From: Hyaloperonospora brassicae
Taxonomy: Eukaryota > Oomycota > Peronosporomycetes > Peronosporales > Peronosporaceae
Direction of reading: 5' to 3'
Assembly (NCBI GenBank): GCA_947650285.1
Contig: CANTFL010001403.1
Coordinates: 62,001 to 126,000, forward strand
Length of the DNA: 64,000 nucleotides
Position numbers and translations under genes: made by a program. Shown one piece after another: positions 1 through 9,013 of the stretch (the first letter of the stretch is position 1; every line of letters begins with the position of its first letter). The notes beneath the pieces are model-generated. The model did no database searches and was not told the DNA's origin. It was given only the letters and a program-made list of their open reading frames with translations.

Positions 1-2
1 AG

Positions 3-125
3 TCTCGAGACGTGTCTGCGTCGCAGTACTCGGCTATGAAGAGACTTGCCGAGACGGCGTCGAAAGTGGTGCAAATTAAGGGGTTGCAGGCCCGGATGGC
101 CGACCCGACGTCCGTCACGACATAA
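3..125 (+). CDS. 3' end of an unrecognised gene, truncated by the window edge
   Basis: The frame beginning at base 3 is open without a stop to a TAA at 123-125 and encodes 40 residues. The sequence is mixed polar and ends in SVTT; near the middle it reads QYSAMKRLAETASKVVQIKG, which would make an amphipathic helix. Base composition is GC-rich and similar to the host genes near 35-38 kb, unlike the AT-rich DNA that follows. No family can be recognised from so short a piece. The start lies outside the window. The call rests only on the open frame, the composition and the abrupt change downstream, so it is tentative. Confidence 0.4.
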   Translation, partial: SRDVSASQYSAMKRLAETASKVVQIKGLQARMADPTSVTT

Positions 126-2528
126 GTCGCTAGCAGCAGTGTGTGTGTTTTTCTCTCATTGCATCCCGACGACGTGGAATACAATTTGATACTTTCGACT
201 CTAGACGATATGTAGAGCAGCGAGTGGTTTTGTGCTGTCTGTATCGATCTGCTGCGTCATGTCGTGACAGTTCGGCGGCAGAACGTCGTTATTTCGATGG
301 CACAACGGCGTTCGACGCTTTCTTTCTTGTACATGCAAATGGAGACATGGTCGTCCATTATTGGGTGAGAAATGCCAAAACGTTCGTCCGTGTTGGTCTT
401 CTATAGTCTTTCGTGAACAATCGCTCGGATTTGAGCGCCACTGCAAAGCGTTCGTGTAGCCAACCTTCAATATTAGCGAACAGAGAAGGAAAGCATCGAT
501 TCGAGTTTTCTTTTGCTGCTGCTTCCACGCGTCTGGCTAAAGCAACGTACCTTGATGTTTGAGCTCAACGATTGGCGAGGCCGCTGAGGAGACATGGAAT
601 GTGCGACTATGACGCCGTCTGTTAAAGCTCAGCTTCACGTTTTTGAGCGAGCTGTTTTGGGTTCATCAATAGTGCATGTGGTTAGAATTACTTGCTTCCT
701 GGACCCCGCATGCAATCGCCTGCCCTACAAAAGACAGTTGACGTTGTCTTAGCAATAGAAAAGTCGCTTTTCGTGCTTGGAGGTGCTTCGCATTCGTACA
801 TTGTTTTTGTTGTTATTGTTCAATTACCTACTTTGTGTAAATAGTCTGCTAAGACGGGCCTAAACAAGACAGCGCCGTCGTGCCGACCATCAGCGCAAAT
901 TTGTCAAAAAAGGAGGCTTCGAATGGCCGAATATCTTGTCGCCAAACAGCTTGATTGCAATTTGGTGTATTTCTGCTCCATTGTTGATCCATTTAGTCTA
1001 GTAACTGATTGGCCCACTCATTGCATGAGCTTGACATTACAGCAAATGTCAATGTGAATATTGATGTAGCGACGTGTTCTCAGCTGATTGGTCGTAAGTG
1101 AATAGGTTGTTGTAGCGATGAAATTTTAGCTATATAACTTGCAAGTCTGATCAAAGGGGACCATGGTCCGGAGCTCACCGCTTCATGCAGATAATTCGCT
1201 TCAGAGTATAAAATCGCGTTACGAATATTTTCGTTCCGATTCGACACTGTCAGTATTAGCGGCAGAGGTAGTTCTGCGTTGTAAGGTGTACTGAATACAC
1301 GGTCGCCGTGGCTGGCATATAATACAACAAAATCCCATCCGGCCCCGTCGTTGTGTTGAAGATTAGAATCCAAGACAATATAGACAGACAATCGCTGATC
1401 TCATGTTTCGATCAGCAAACAACCCAACGAGGTGAGATCGTCGACATGTAATACAGAGATGAGAACACAAGGGTGTGGCAGCTTTGCCTGCCGCCAAGCG
1501 AGGAAGGTGACATCCAAACCATCGCTGTTTCCCTTATTAGGGTCAGAGAATTTTTGTGATACATGGTATTGATCAAGTGCCTCCCTGTAATGATCAAATC
1601 GAGAGCACCAGTTCTATTCATTAAGTACCATGAAACCTTCCCATGGCTGTGAAAGTTGACTACAATGCTTCATCGTGTCTTGGGAAAGACGTGTTCGCTC
1701 TTGATGCTGTTCGGTCATACACATGCGCGAATGCGTAATTAGCAGATTCCATAGGATTCTGGTTGGTAACATATTCAAGCAGTGTCAACTTTTACACATC
1801 TTTATCCATACCAGTACAGTACTCATTGCTGGATCTCACATATCGCACTTATGAGTAACATCTTGTGTGACTTGCCGACACACACAAGTAGCTGCAGTGA
1901 AGCTCGAAATTACGCTACGCACATATACTAATGGCTCTGCCCTTCGCGCATGATAAAGAGAGAAACTTCAAGTAAAGGTCATCGTCGACTAGCAGCTGAG
2001 AACACGTTGCGCATTGGACAGTCTGTACCATTGGGTCATCCGACAATGTCATCAACGTAGAGATGCGCGCTACGAGTGGTTGTTAGGTGTCAGCATTTTG
2101 TTTATTTGATTGCAAATAGGACACAAAGTACTGTGGAAAAGGATCATGGTAGTAACCTGAACTTATATGATATACAGCACTATCATAATATTCAGTTATG
2201 CGGTTTTTGTTAGCTGTAGATGCTTTCTCACACAAGCTCATGCGTGACGATCCGATGCAGGTGTCTTTACTATTTGCTTGTCACTAGCTCATTACTTGTC
2301 AGCATAAGCAAAACGTGCTCCGTTGCACAAGGTCTGTAAGCGTGCAAAATATATATCATGGTGGTCTAGCGTACATCGATGGCATCTTCGGTAACTGCCC
2401 GCGCTTTCCGAACAAATAATGAGAGTTGCGACTTGCAAGATATGGCCGGAAATGATTGAGTGCCAGTGTAGTACTCTTGTATCGAAGCTGCAACATATCT
2501 ATACCAGAGGAAGGCTTTGGGCTCTAAG
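126..2528. other. Gene-free interval left of Element A
   Basis: No reading frame here has recognisable protein motifs. Short open frames on the minus strand (for example 1080-1391 and 1412-1621) start with non-ATG codons and show no domain. The first few hundred bases may be the 3' UTR of the gene ending at 125. The interval ends at the insertion site of Element A; the five bases before the LTR are CTAAG. Confidence 0.6.
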
Positions 2529-2920
2529 TGTAACGGGGCAGCCCGTTACATGAAATTGTCACTTTAAGGAAAGTGACAATAAAGAATATAAATATGGATA
2601 TTCTTTAACCAATATCACCAAAGTGGTGATATTGAAGGGTCGACCAAAGGGTCTGTTCATTGGTTGATATCGTGATGATATCAACCCACCAATCGCCGCA
2701 AGACGCGCGCAATGAGTGGTGACGAGACGTCACCATACATTCAGTTATATTAGTACAGTTAAACTAAGTCAAACGAAGAGACAGTAGTTTAAAGACTTAA
2801 TTATATTAATATAACAGTTCTACTTTTACCCTACCTACGCTTCCTCGCTTGCCACGTGTACGTCCGTCGGGGCACCCAAAAACCCTTGCGTTAAGTTACG
2901 CAAGGGTGTGCCCCGTTACA
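2529..2920 (+). repeat. 5' LTR of Element A
   Basis: The 392-bp repeat starts TGTAACGGGG and ends CCCCGTTACA, giving a 10-bp terminal inverted repeat with the canonical TG...CA ends. The first 22 bases also fold on themselves (TGTAACGGG with CCCGTTACA). Further perfect hairpins follow, among them GTCACTTT/AAAGTGAC, AAAGAATAT/ATATTCTTT, AATATCACC/GGTGATATT and GGTTGATATC/GATATCAACC. A 10-bp stem lies near the 3' end (2882-2891 with 2898-2907). Promoter elements were not pinpointed. Confidence 0.95.
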
Positions 2921-2922
2921 CC

Positions 2923-2930
2923 TGGTAGCA
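2923..2930 (+). other. Primer-binding site (initiator Met tRNA type)
   Basis: Two bases after the LTR the sequence reads TGGTAGCA, complementary to the TGCTACCA 3' end of eukaryotic initiator-Met tRNA. The same bases follow the 5' LTR of Element B at 45103. The match to the tRNA is from general knowledge of tRNA-iMet ends; the tRNA gene of this organism is not in the window. Confidence 0.75.
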
Positions 2931-2964
2931 CTTTGTAGTCCTTCCAAGGACCACATCATCCAAC

Positions 2965-4119
2965 ATGTTCATGTTGGATGAAGAAGACACCTTTCACGCC
3001 ACGCGTGAAGGGTTTACCCATTTGAGTGACATCGAATGGGGTGCGGTAGAACGAATGAGTTCTACCGTAGGCGAACTCGTCGTTAGCGCCATGTTGGAGT
3101 CTCTAGACAGAGACCAACTACATGCCGCTATTGCCAAGTTCATTCAACATGAACTTGTCGCCGAAAGGGAGAAAGTAGCCTTGCTTCACCAGCAAGGCTC
3201 TCAACAGGCCGAGCAGTTGAGAGAACTCGGTGCTCAACAGACGGAGCTGTTGAGACAGCAGCAATTCCATGCTGCTGTGGGCGGGACGGCGCATGCGCGT
3301 CGTCCCGAAGTCATGAAAGTTGACATCTCCAAGTACAGTGGAGTCCCGGAGGACTCCCTGTTACTATGGTTTGTCGAACTCGACAGAGCCCTAAGGGCTC
3401 GTCGCGTCGAAGATGAGCAAATGAAACTCACATTTGCTCTGACCCACTTGGCAGGGCGTGCCAAAACTTGGTCCCTGGGACTCGAGAGTAGCGACCCAAA
3501 CGTGTTTAGGTCGCCAGATGACTTCAAGTCCCGGCTCAGACAAACGTTTGAGCCGCCACGGGCTGAGTTCAGGGCTCGTTCAGAGCTCCTGAAACTCAAG
3601 CAGGGTAAGCGTGATGTGCACGCTTACGCACAACATATACGACTCCTTGCGAGTAGTATAACTGCCAACCCAGTACATGAACACACGTTGATTACGGTGT
3701 TCATGCAAGGGCTCGCAGAAGGGCCCGTCAGGAGCCATCTGTTCCGCCTTGAGCTGAATACGCTTGAAGAAGCGATATCAGCCGCGGAACAGGAAGACTT
3801 TAGCATCAGACAGGCTCATGCTAGCTCAAACTCTTACCGTCCACCGAGACGACAAGAGATCGGAGGTCCAGAATCAATGGACCTCTGTTATGTTGAGAGC
3901 GAGAGACCTCGCTCTTCAAACAACAAGCGATTGCAGAGGTGCAATCGCTGTCAGAAGTTAGGGCACTACGCATACGAGTGTAGTGCTCCACGCCCAGTAC
4001 CAAACAGTACTGAGCGAAATGGACGACCATTTGCCAGAAAGGGCAATGGGCGTGGGTCCAGCGCTGTTGCGAAGCCGCAACAGCGAGACGGACCATCAAA
4101 AAATGGTCGGGGTCAGTAG
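2965..4119 (+). CDS. gag: Element A gag polyprotein
   Basis: The frame encodes 384 residues from an ATG 45 bp after the LTR. Residues about 50-100 are helical and glutamine-rich with repeated LRELGAQQTELLRQQQ-type sequence, likely coiled coil. The capsid-like retrotransposon gag region spans about 115-275, including LWFVELDRALRARRVEDEQ and THLAGRAKTW. A zinc knuckle CNRCQKLGHYAYEC (CX2CX4HX4C) lies near residues 325-340, followed by a basic tail. In this family gag forms the virus-like particle and the knuckle binds the RNA template. The stop at 4117-4119 lies in a region where the pol frame is already open, so pol is probably made by -1 frameshifting. Nearly every 30 bp of the coding sequence contains a short hairpin. 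A decayed homologue lies at 45148-46282. Confidence 0.93.
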   Translation: MFMLDEEDTFHATREGFTHLSDIEWGAVERMSSTVGELVVSAMLESLDRDQLHAAIAKFIQHELVAEREKVALLHQQGSQQAEQLRELGAQQTELLRQQQFHAAVGGTAHARRPEVMKVDISKYSGVPEDSLLLWFVELDRALRARRVEDEQMKLTFALTHLAGRAKTWSLGLESSDPNVFRSPDDFKSRLRQTFEPPRAEFRARSELLKLKQGKRDVHAYAQHIRLLASSITANPVHEHTLITVFMQGLAEGPVRSHLFRLELNTLEEAISAAEQEDFSIRQAHASSNSYRPPRRQEIGGPESMDLCYVESERPRSSNNKRLQRCNRCQKLGHYAYECSAPRPVPNSTERNGRPFARKGNGRGSSAVAKPQQRDGPSKNGRGQ

Positions 4120-4136
4120 GGGCGGAGCGCCCTACT
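4098..4136 (+). promoter_or_regulatory. Candidate -1 ribosomal frameshift site between gag and pol
   Basis: In the gag frame the codons read TCA AAA AAT, giving the heptamer A-AAA-AAT (4098-4104), a form of the X-XXY-YYZ slippery rule. Slipping back one base enters the pol frame, which has no stop from here on. Eleven bases downstream lies a hairpin with GTAGGG (4116-4121) pairing CCCTAC (4130-4135), and it overlaps the gag stop. A second hairpin, GACCAT/ATGGTC (4091-4108), encloses the heptamer. Function is inferred from arrangement only. Confidence 0.45.
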
Positions 4137-7100
4137 GATCCAGCAACCTCAAGAGAATTTGCAAATCTCTTGACGAAAGTTGCTCCAGATACACAATCAT
4201 TGTGTGTCTCTGCACCTGTTGATGACGTTTCGCTCATCACCTTGAAGTTGGAAGCGACAAATGATTTGTCAATTCGTGCCCTAGTAGACTGTGGGGCGTC
4301 GAACAACTTTGTTCGTCGCCAGTCACTAGAGGGTCGTAGGCTCAAGTTCGTTGAGAGCGACATTCCCCTCACAAGGATGACGGTGCGCCTTGCAACAGGC
4401 GCATCGATAACCGTTGAGAAACGTGTAGTAGGAATCCACTACACGTTAGAGGGCGAACAGTACGATGATGACTTCATCGTACTAGATCTGGATGACAAAT
4501 TTGATGTCATCCTGGGATTACCTTGGCTCCGAAAGTACGAGCCAAGGGTGAGCTGGCAGCATCGATCCGTGAAGATGCCTGCCGCTTGTTCATCAGATGG
4601 CCATCTGATGAACATCTTGGAGCGTCCACAAGCGTGTGGATGTTCTGCGAGTGAGTGCGATGGCCTCACTTGCGGTACGGTCGTTAGCACGACTGCACAA
4701 GATCATAGTGTAGTTGATCACTATACTGTGGAGCAAGCTCCCGGCGGCTGTACAGATGTACAGGCTGCGCCGAAGGTCCACCACTCGAATAAGTCGAGTG
4801 GACCGGGACATGGATGCATGCCTAGTGGGCAGCATCTTAGAAGAAAGAAATCTGTTGCCCCCAAAGGGCAACATGAAAATCCTGGGTCGACTGGAGAGTC
4901 GACCGTAGAGGATCGGTGCCTGACTGTGGTTGCACAGCCACAGTCGGAAGACGTCGAAGGAATAAGTCCCCTCGTACTTGAGGAAGGAATTCCTCAAGAG
5001 TCGCTTGCTGAGGGATTAGGCCCTCAGCAACCTGTGGAAGCAAGTTCCCAGGAAGAAACCGAGACGTTGAACGTCTTGGTTAATGACGGATCAAGCGTAG
5101 GCGCTTATACGCTTGATCTGATTGTGCCTCCGAAGTTGACTTCGGAGATAACTCAGTTGCCAACGCTAGAACCGAAACGGTTCTTGCGTGATCTGCGTAG
5201 TGGCAAAGTCAAGCAGATCTGCATACTCGTCACAGAGGATGAGTATGTGACCGATATTCGGTCGGCTACAGTATTTGCTGAGAACGAACGGGTTCTCAGC
5301 AGCTCATCGATGGACGAAAGTGTCCTCGATGAGAAGACTAGGATTGAGCGATACACGTCTCAATCCTGGGAGTCACTTCAGGCAAATCCTTTGTATAAGG
5401 ATTTGATCGAATTCAAGGATGTGTTCCCTGAATCCGTACCTTGCGAGTTGCCTAAGGACAAAGGCACCCAACATAAGATCGAGCTCATACCGGGCTCGAA
5501 GTACTGTGTCATGAAGCAGTGGCCACTGCCTCGTGAACGAGTACTGGCGATCGACAAGTTCTTTGCTGATCGCTTAGCAGCGAGCCATGTGAGGGAATCA
5601 ACATCCCCTCACAGCTCTCCGACCTTCTGTGCGACAAAGGCCACAGGAGGGTGGAGATTATTGCACGCATTCATCAAATTGAATGCTGCAACGGTACCGG
5701 CTCAGACACCGATACCGAGGAAGGACGTAATCATAGATGGTATGTCAAAGAGTACCATCTTTTCGTCCATGGATCTGATGGATGGATTCTATCAGATCCT
5801 GATGCGTGAACGGGACGTCCCGTTCACGGCAGTGGGTACCCTCAGCGGGATGCTGTGGGAGTGGCTAGTGATGCCACAGGGGCTGAGTAATGCCCCTGCA
5901 ACATTCAACAGCTGTGTAACAAATCTGTTGAGACCGGTGCGAGACTTCGCACCGAGTTACTTCGACGATGTGTTCGTCCATAGCCGGGCTATGGACGGAA
6001 AGACGGACGTTGAAGTTCACAGAACTCACGTTCGTCAGGTTCTTCAACTTATGCGCAAGTATAAGTTGTACGCCAACCTCAAGAAGTGTATATTCGCGGC
6101 TAGCGAAATACCACTTCTTGGGTGCATCGTGGGTAAACACGGCGTACACCCTGATCCCGAAAAGATCAAGGCGATCACCGACTGGCCAGTGCCAGTCGAT
6201 GTCAAGGGACTAAGGAAGTTCCTTGGTCTTGCGGCGTACTTGCACAAGTACTCGCGCAACTACGCCGAGATGACTGTTCATCTTTCTTGTTTGCTCAAGA
6301 AAAATGTCAAGTGGTCATGGAACGCTGAGTGCCAGCGTTCCTTTGAATGTATCAAGCAAAGCTTGATGCAATCGCCGATCTTGGCGATTGCAGATCAGGA
6401 CAGACCATTTCATGTGGTCTGTGACGCCAGCGATTTTGCTATTGGCTGTGCGTTAATGCAGTTCGATGCAGATGGCGCGGAGCGCGTCATCTGTTATCAG
6501 TCGCGTCAGCTGCAAGCAGCTGAGCGTAATTACCCAGTGCATGACAAGGAACTCCTTGCCATGAAATACGCACTGGCTAAGTTTCGCGTCTATCTCTTGG
6601 GAGATAGACCGTTTGTTGTCTACACGGACCATGCGTCATTACGCACGGCCGTAAACAGCCCACACCTCTCGCAAAGAATGGCGAGGTGGCTGTCTTTCTT
6701 CGCGGAGTGTAACTTCTCCGTGGAGTATAAACCGGGACGACTCAATGTCGTCGCTGATGCGCTTTCGCGCCGGCCCGATTTCGAGCCGGACGCACAATCC
6801 AACAGTGAGGATAAGCCCACTGTTGCGACACTGTCAGTCAGTGTCCCGTCGTCAAGTTTACTTGACGACGTACGAAAGGCATACGCGGAAGATAAGGATC
6901 TTCTGCGATTGATGGATCATCTGGTGAATCCATCTAGTAAATCCATGAGGGATTTACCGGCTTTGTACCGATCCTCATCGGATCGGTATAGTACACGCAA
7001 CGGATTGCTGTACTATACAGCTGTTGCCGACGACACGCCTCGTGTCGTCGTACCCGCTCATAATGATTTGCGTTTGCGCATCATGTATGAGTGTCACGAT

Positions 7101-8033
7101 GCCCCAACAAGCGGCCATCGTGGAAGGGAAAAGACTTACCTCACGGTAAGTCGTGACTTTTACTGGCCCCACCAGTATCAGTTTGTTCGCAAGTACATAC
7201 GTGCTTGCGAGGTATGTCAACGGGTGAAGCCTAGTCCTTCATCCCGTGCGCCATTGCAGCCTCTGCCTGTTCCGACAGAGTGCTGGCAGTCCGTTTCAAT
7301 GGACTTCGTCTTCGGGTTTCCCGAAGACGCTCACAAGAATAATGGTATTCTTGTGTTTGTTGACCGATTCAGCAAGATGGTCCATCTTGCTGCTGTCCCT
7401 GAGTCGATCAAGGCTCAAGGTTGTGCTCGTGTCTTTCTAGACACGGTCTTTAGACTCCACGGGTTACCCCGTGAACTCGTATCCGACCGTGACCCTCGGT
7501 TCACGGCGGCATTTTGGCAAACCGTGTTCCGTACTCTCGGAACACGATTGAAGATGTCCACTTCTGACCATCCAGAAACAGATGGTCAGACGGAACGTGC
7601 GAACCGTGTCCTCGAAGAGATCCTTCGAGGATATGTCCACTCGTTTCCGAGTTGGAGCGAATTCCTTCCAATGGTGGAATTCGCCATCAATAATTCGGTG
7701 CATGCTTCCACACAGCACACACCGTTTTACGTGAATGGCCTACGCCATCCACGAGTGCCCACCCTTATAGAGTGTGACTCTTGGATAAGGGGGGGGGGAC
7801 TCGCTCGAGCAAAAACCGTTTTGGCTCTTGCTCATCACGTGTCGACGTTAACGTCGTCACGTATGATGCCGATGTCGATCAAGTCGACATCGATGAAGAA
7901 GATCACCTCAATAATAGCGACGACGCTATTATTGATTCGGATGATGATGACGATGCTGGTATATTCAGCATCGCCAACGATTATGTCAGCGAGGAAGAAG
8001 ACAACCTCGCTGAAGAAGAGAGCAATCTCTTAG
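4104..8033 (+). CDS. pol: Element A pol: protease, reverse transcriptase, RNase H, integrase
   Basis: No ATG opens this frame; it runs open from inside the gag end, consistent with a gag-pol fusion. Counting residues from 4170, the protease has DCGASNNF at 40-47 (Cys where Ser/Thr is usual) and ILGLPWL. The reverse transcriptase shows SMDLMDGFYQIL and the YFDD catalytic box at about 597. RNase H starts near VVCDASDFAIG (about 752). The H2C2 zinc finger has H...H near 976-982 and CEVC near 1012. The integrase core has the three acidic residues in SMDFVFGF, VSDRDPRF and TERANRVLEE. All these catalytic residues are present. The enzymes copy element RNA into DNA and insert it. After the G10 run at 7789-7798 this frame leaves the conserved protein and the end up to 8033 is out of register; the true continuation is the overlapping frame to 9013. 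Confidence 0.92.
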   Translation, partial: WSGSVGAERPTDPATSREFANLLTKVAPDTQSLCVSAPVDDVSLITLKLEATNDLSIRALVDCGASNNFVRRQSLEGRRLKFVESDIPLTRMTVRLATGASITVEKRVVGIHYTLEGEQYDDDFIVLDLDDKFDVILGLPWLRKYEPRVSWQHRSVKMPAACSSDGHLMNILERPQACGCSASECDGLTCGTVVSTTAQDHSVVDHYTVEQAPGGCTDVQAAPKVHHSNKSSGPGHGCMPSGQHLRRKKSVAPKGQHENPGSTGESTVEDRCLTVVAQPQSEDVEGISPLVLEEGIPQESLAEGLGPQQPVEASSQEETETLNVLVNDGSSVGAYTLDLIVPPKLTSEITQLPTLEPKRFLRDLRSGKVKQICILVTEDEYVTDIRSATVFAENERVLSSSSMDESVLDEKTRIERYTSQSWESLQANPLYKDLIEFKDVFPESVPCELPKDKGTQHKIELIPGSKYCVMKQWPLPRERVLAIDKFFADRLAASHVRESTSPHSSPTFCATKATGGWRLLHAFIKLNAATVPAQTPIPRKDVIIDGMSKSTIFSSMDLMDGFYQILMRERDVPFTAVGTLSGMLWEWLVMPQGLSNAPATFNSCVTNLLRPVRDFAPSYFDDVFVHSRAMDGKTDVEVHRTHVRQVLQLMRKYKLYANLKKCIFAASEIPLLGCIVGKHGVHPDPEKIKAITDWPVPVDVKGLRKFLGLAAYLHKYSRNYAEMTVHLSCLLKKNVKWSWNAECQRSFECIKQSLMQSPILAIADQDRPFHVVCDASDFAIGCALMQFDADGAERVICYQSRQLQAAERNYPVHDKELLAMKYALAKFRVYLLGDRPFVVYTDHASLRTAVNSPHLSQRMARWLSFFAECNFSVEYKPGRLNVVADALSRRPDFEPDAQSNSEDKPTVATLSVSVPSSSLLDDVRKAYAEDKDLLRLMDHLVNPSSKSMRDLPALYRSSSDRYSTRNGLLYYTAVADDTPRVVVPAHNDLRLRIMYECHDAPTSGHRGREKTYLTVSRDFYWPHQYQFVRKYIRACEVCQRVKPSPSSRAPLQPLPVPTECWQSVSMDFVFGFPEDAHKNNGILVFVDRFSKMVHLAAVPESIKAQGCARVFLDTVFRLHGLPRELVSDRDPRFTAAFWQTVFRTLGTRLKMSTSDHPETDGQTERANRVLEEILRGYVHSFPSWSEFLPMVEFAINNSVHASTQHTPFYVNGLRHPRVPTLIECDSWIRGGGLARAKTVLALAHHVSTLTSSRMMPMSIKSTSMKKITSIIATTLLLIRMMMTMLVYSASPTIMSARKKTTSLKKRAIS
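4587..4614 (+). repeat. 28-bp perfect palindrome in the pol coding region
   Basis: The half-site TGTTCATCAGATGG is followed immediately by its reverse complement, without a loop. It lies in coding sequence between protease and reverse transcriptase. The corresponding place in Element B (46771-46796) is still a 26-bp perfect palindrome, but its outermost pair is T-A where Element A has G-C. Confidence 0.9.
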
Positions 8034-9013
8034 CAGTGCGCACGAAGCGCACTGCCAGACAACACAAAGAGTCAGCAGAGAACTTCCTGCTGACTCGAGA
8101 AGCGGTAGTCCATTTCGTTCAGGACTCCATTGCAAATGCGGTGGACCGTCAGAAACGGAACGCAGACAAGAATGGAAGAGCAAATGTTCTTTCATTTAAG
8201 GTTAACGACCTAGTACTACTGTCTACGGTAAACTTACCTGGACATGCAGTCACTAGTGTCGGCAGTAGTAAACTACTGCCGAAATACATTGGGCCATTTC
8301 GAGTGTTGCATCGCAAGGGCAATGCATACACACTCGAATTGCCACGTAGGATGCGCACGCATCCTACGTTTTACGTGGGGAGGCTTAGGTCGTACTGTCA
8401 GTACGAGCCTTCTTCTTCCGATGAAGATAGCCCCCACGTTCAAGAACATCCATCAAGTTCTTGCGTTCGCGCTCCAGACGATCCGTCTGGTCGCGCAGAT
8501 ATGATACCTCGGAACTCAACCGAGATATCTCCCCGCGAGCTGTCGCCAGCTCGCCGAATAGGGAGCGGACATCCCGCTCGACCTGAAGCTGCGCTGTGGC
8601 ATAATCGGCGCGATCCCTCGCCCGATCAGCCTCGTGATCCTTGCGGTTCTTCCGCACGGTATCAGTCAAAGCGTAGCGCCGGTCGCGCTCGTGCTTCAAG
8701 TCATCGCGCAATTCATCGATTGCGCGATCCATCTCGTAAGGGTCGAGATGGTGAACCGAATCATCTGGAGGAGGTCTTTCCTCCTCCACCACATCCTTTG
8801 GTGGATGCTCACGGTGATAAACGCTTTCTAGTGGAGCGTATCTTGAATCACCGTGACGATTCAGGATCAAGGACGAGCTACCTCGTCCAGTGGCGGGGGT
8901 ATCCACCCTCTTGGAACAGCTGGGAGCCCCGCTCTCAGCTGTTGATGGATGTTGAAGGTCTCGTCCGCCAGTATGACGAGACCCATCCGATGAGTCCTGT
9001 GGCCCATCGGTAA
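7799..9013 (+). CDS. Element A pol C-terminal part: acidic linker and chromodomain
   Basis: This is the continuation of pol in another frame after the G run. It holds a very acidic segment ([10 protein letters not shown]), a GPY-like stretch ([19 protein letters not shown]) that normally ends Ty3/gypsy integrases, a Pro/Arg/Ser-rich low-complexity linker (about 8420-8800) and a chromodomain (about 8815-8995) with [22 protein letters not shown] and WNSWEP, including the aromatic residues typical of the fold. In chromoviruses this domain guides integration to particular chromatin. In Element B the distance between the conserved CD codons and the conserved GT codons is 21 bases, in frame; here it is 20. 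So one G appears to have been lost, or dropped in sequencing. The linker and chromodomain lie opposite the antisense ORF. Confidence 0.85.
   Translation, partial: TRSSKNRFGSCSSRVDVNVVTYDADVDQVDIDEEDHLNNSDDAIIDSDDDDDAGIFSIANDYVSEEEDNLAEEESNLLAVRTKRTARQHKESAENFLLTREAVVHFVQDSIANAVDRQKRNADKNGRANVLSFKVNDLVLLSTVNLPGHAVTSVGSSKLLPKYIGPFRVLHRKGNAYTLELPRRMRTHPTFYVGRLRSYCQYEPSSSDEDSPHVQEHPSSSCVRAPDDPSGRADMIPRNSTEISPRELSPARRIGSGHPARPEAALWHNRRDPSPDQPRDPCGSSARYQSKRSAGRARASSHRAIHRLRDPSRKGRDGEPNHLEEVFPPPPHPLVDAHGDKRFLVERILNHRDDSGSRTSYLVQWRGYPPSWNSWEPRSQLLMDVEGLVRQYDETHPMSPVAHR

Noticed and set aside
1080..1391. 103-codon minus-strand frame in the left interval
   Set aside because: It starts with TTG and shows no domain or repeat relation.
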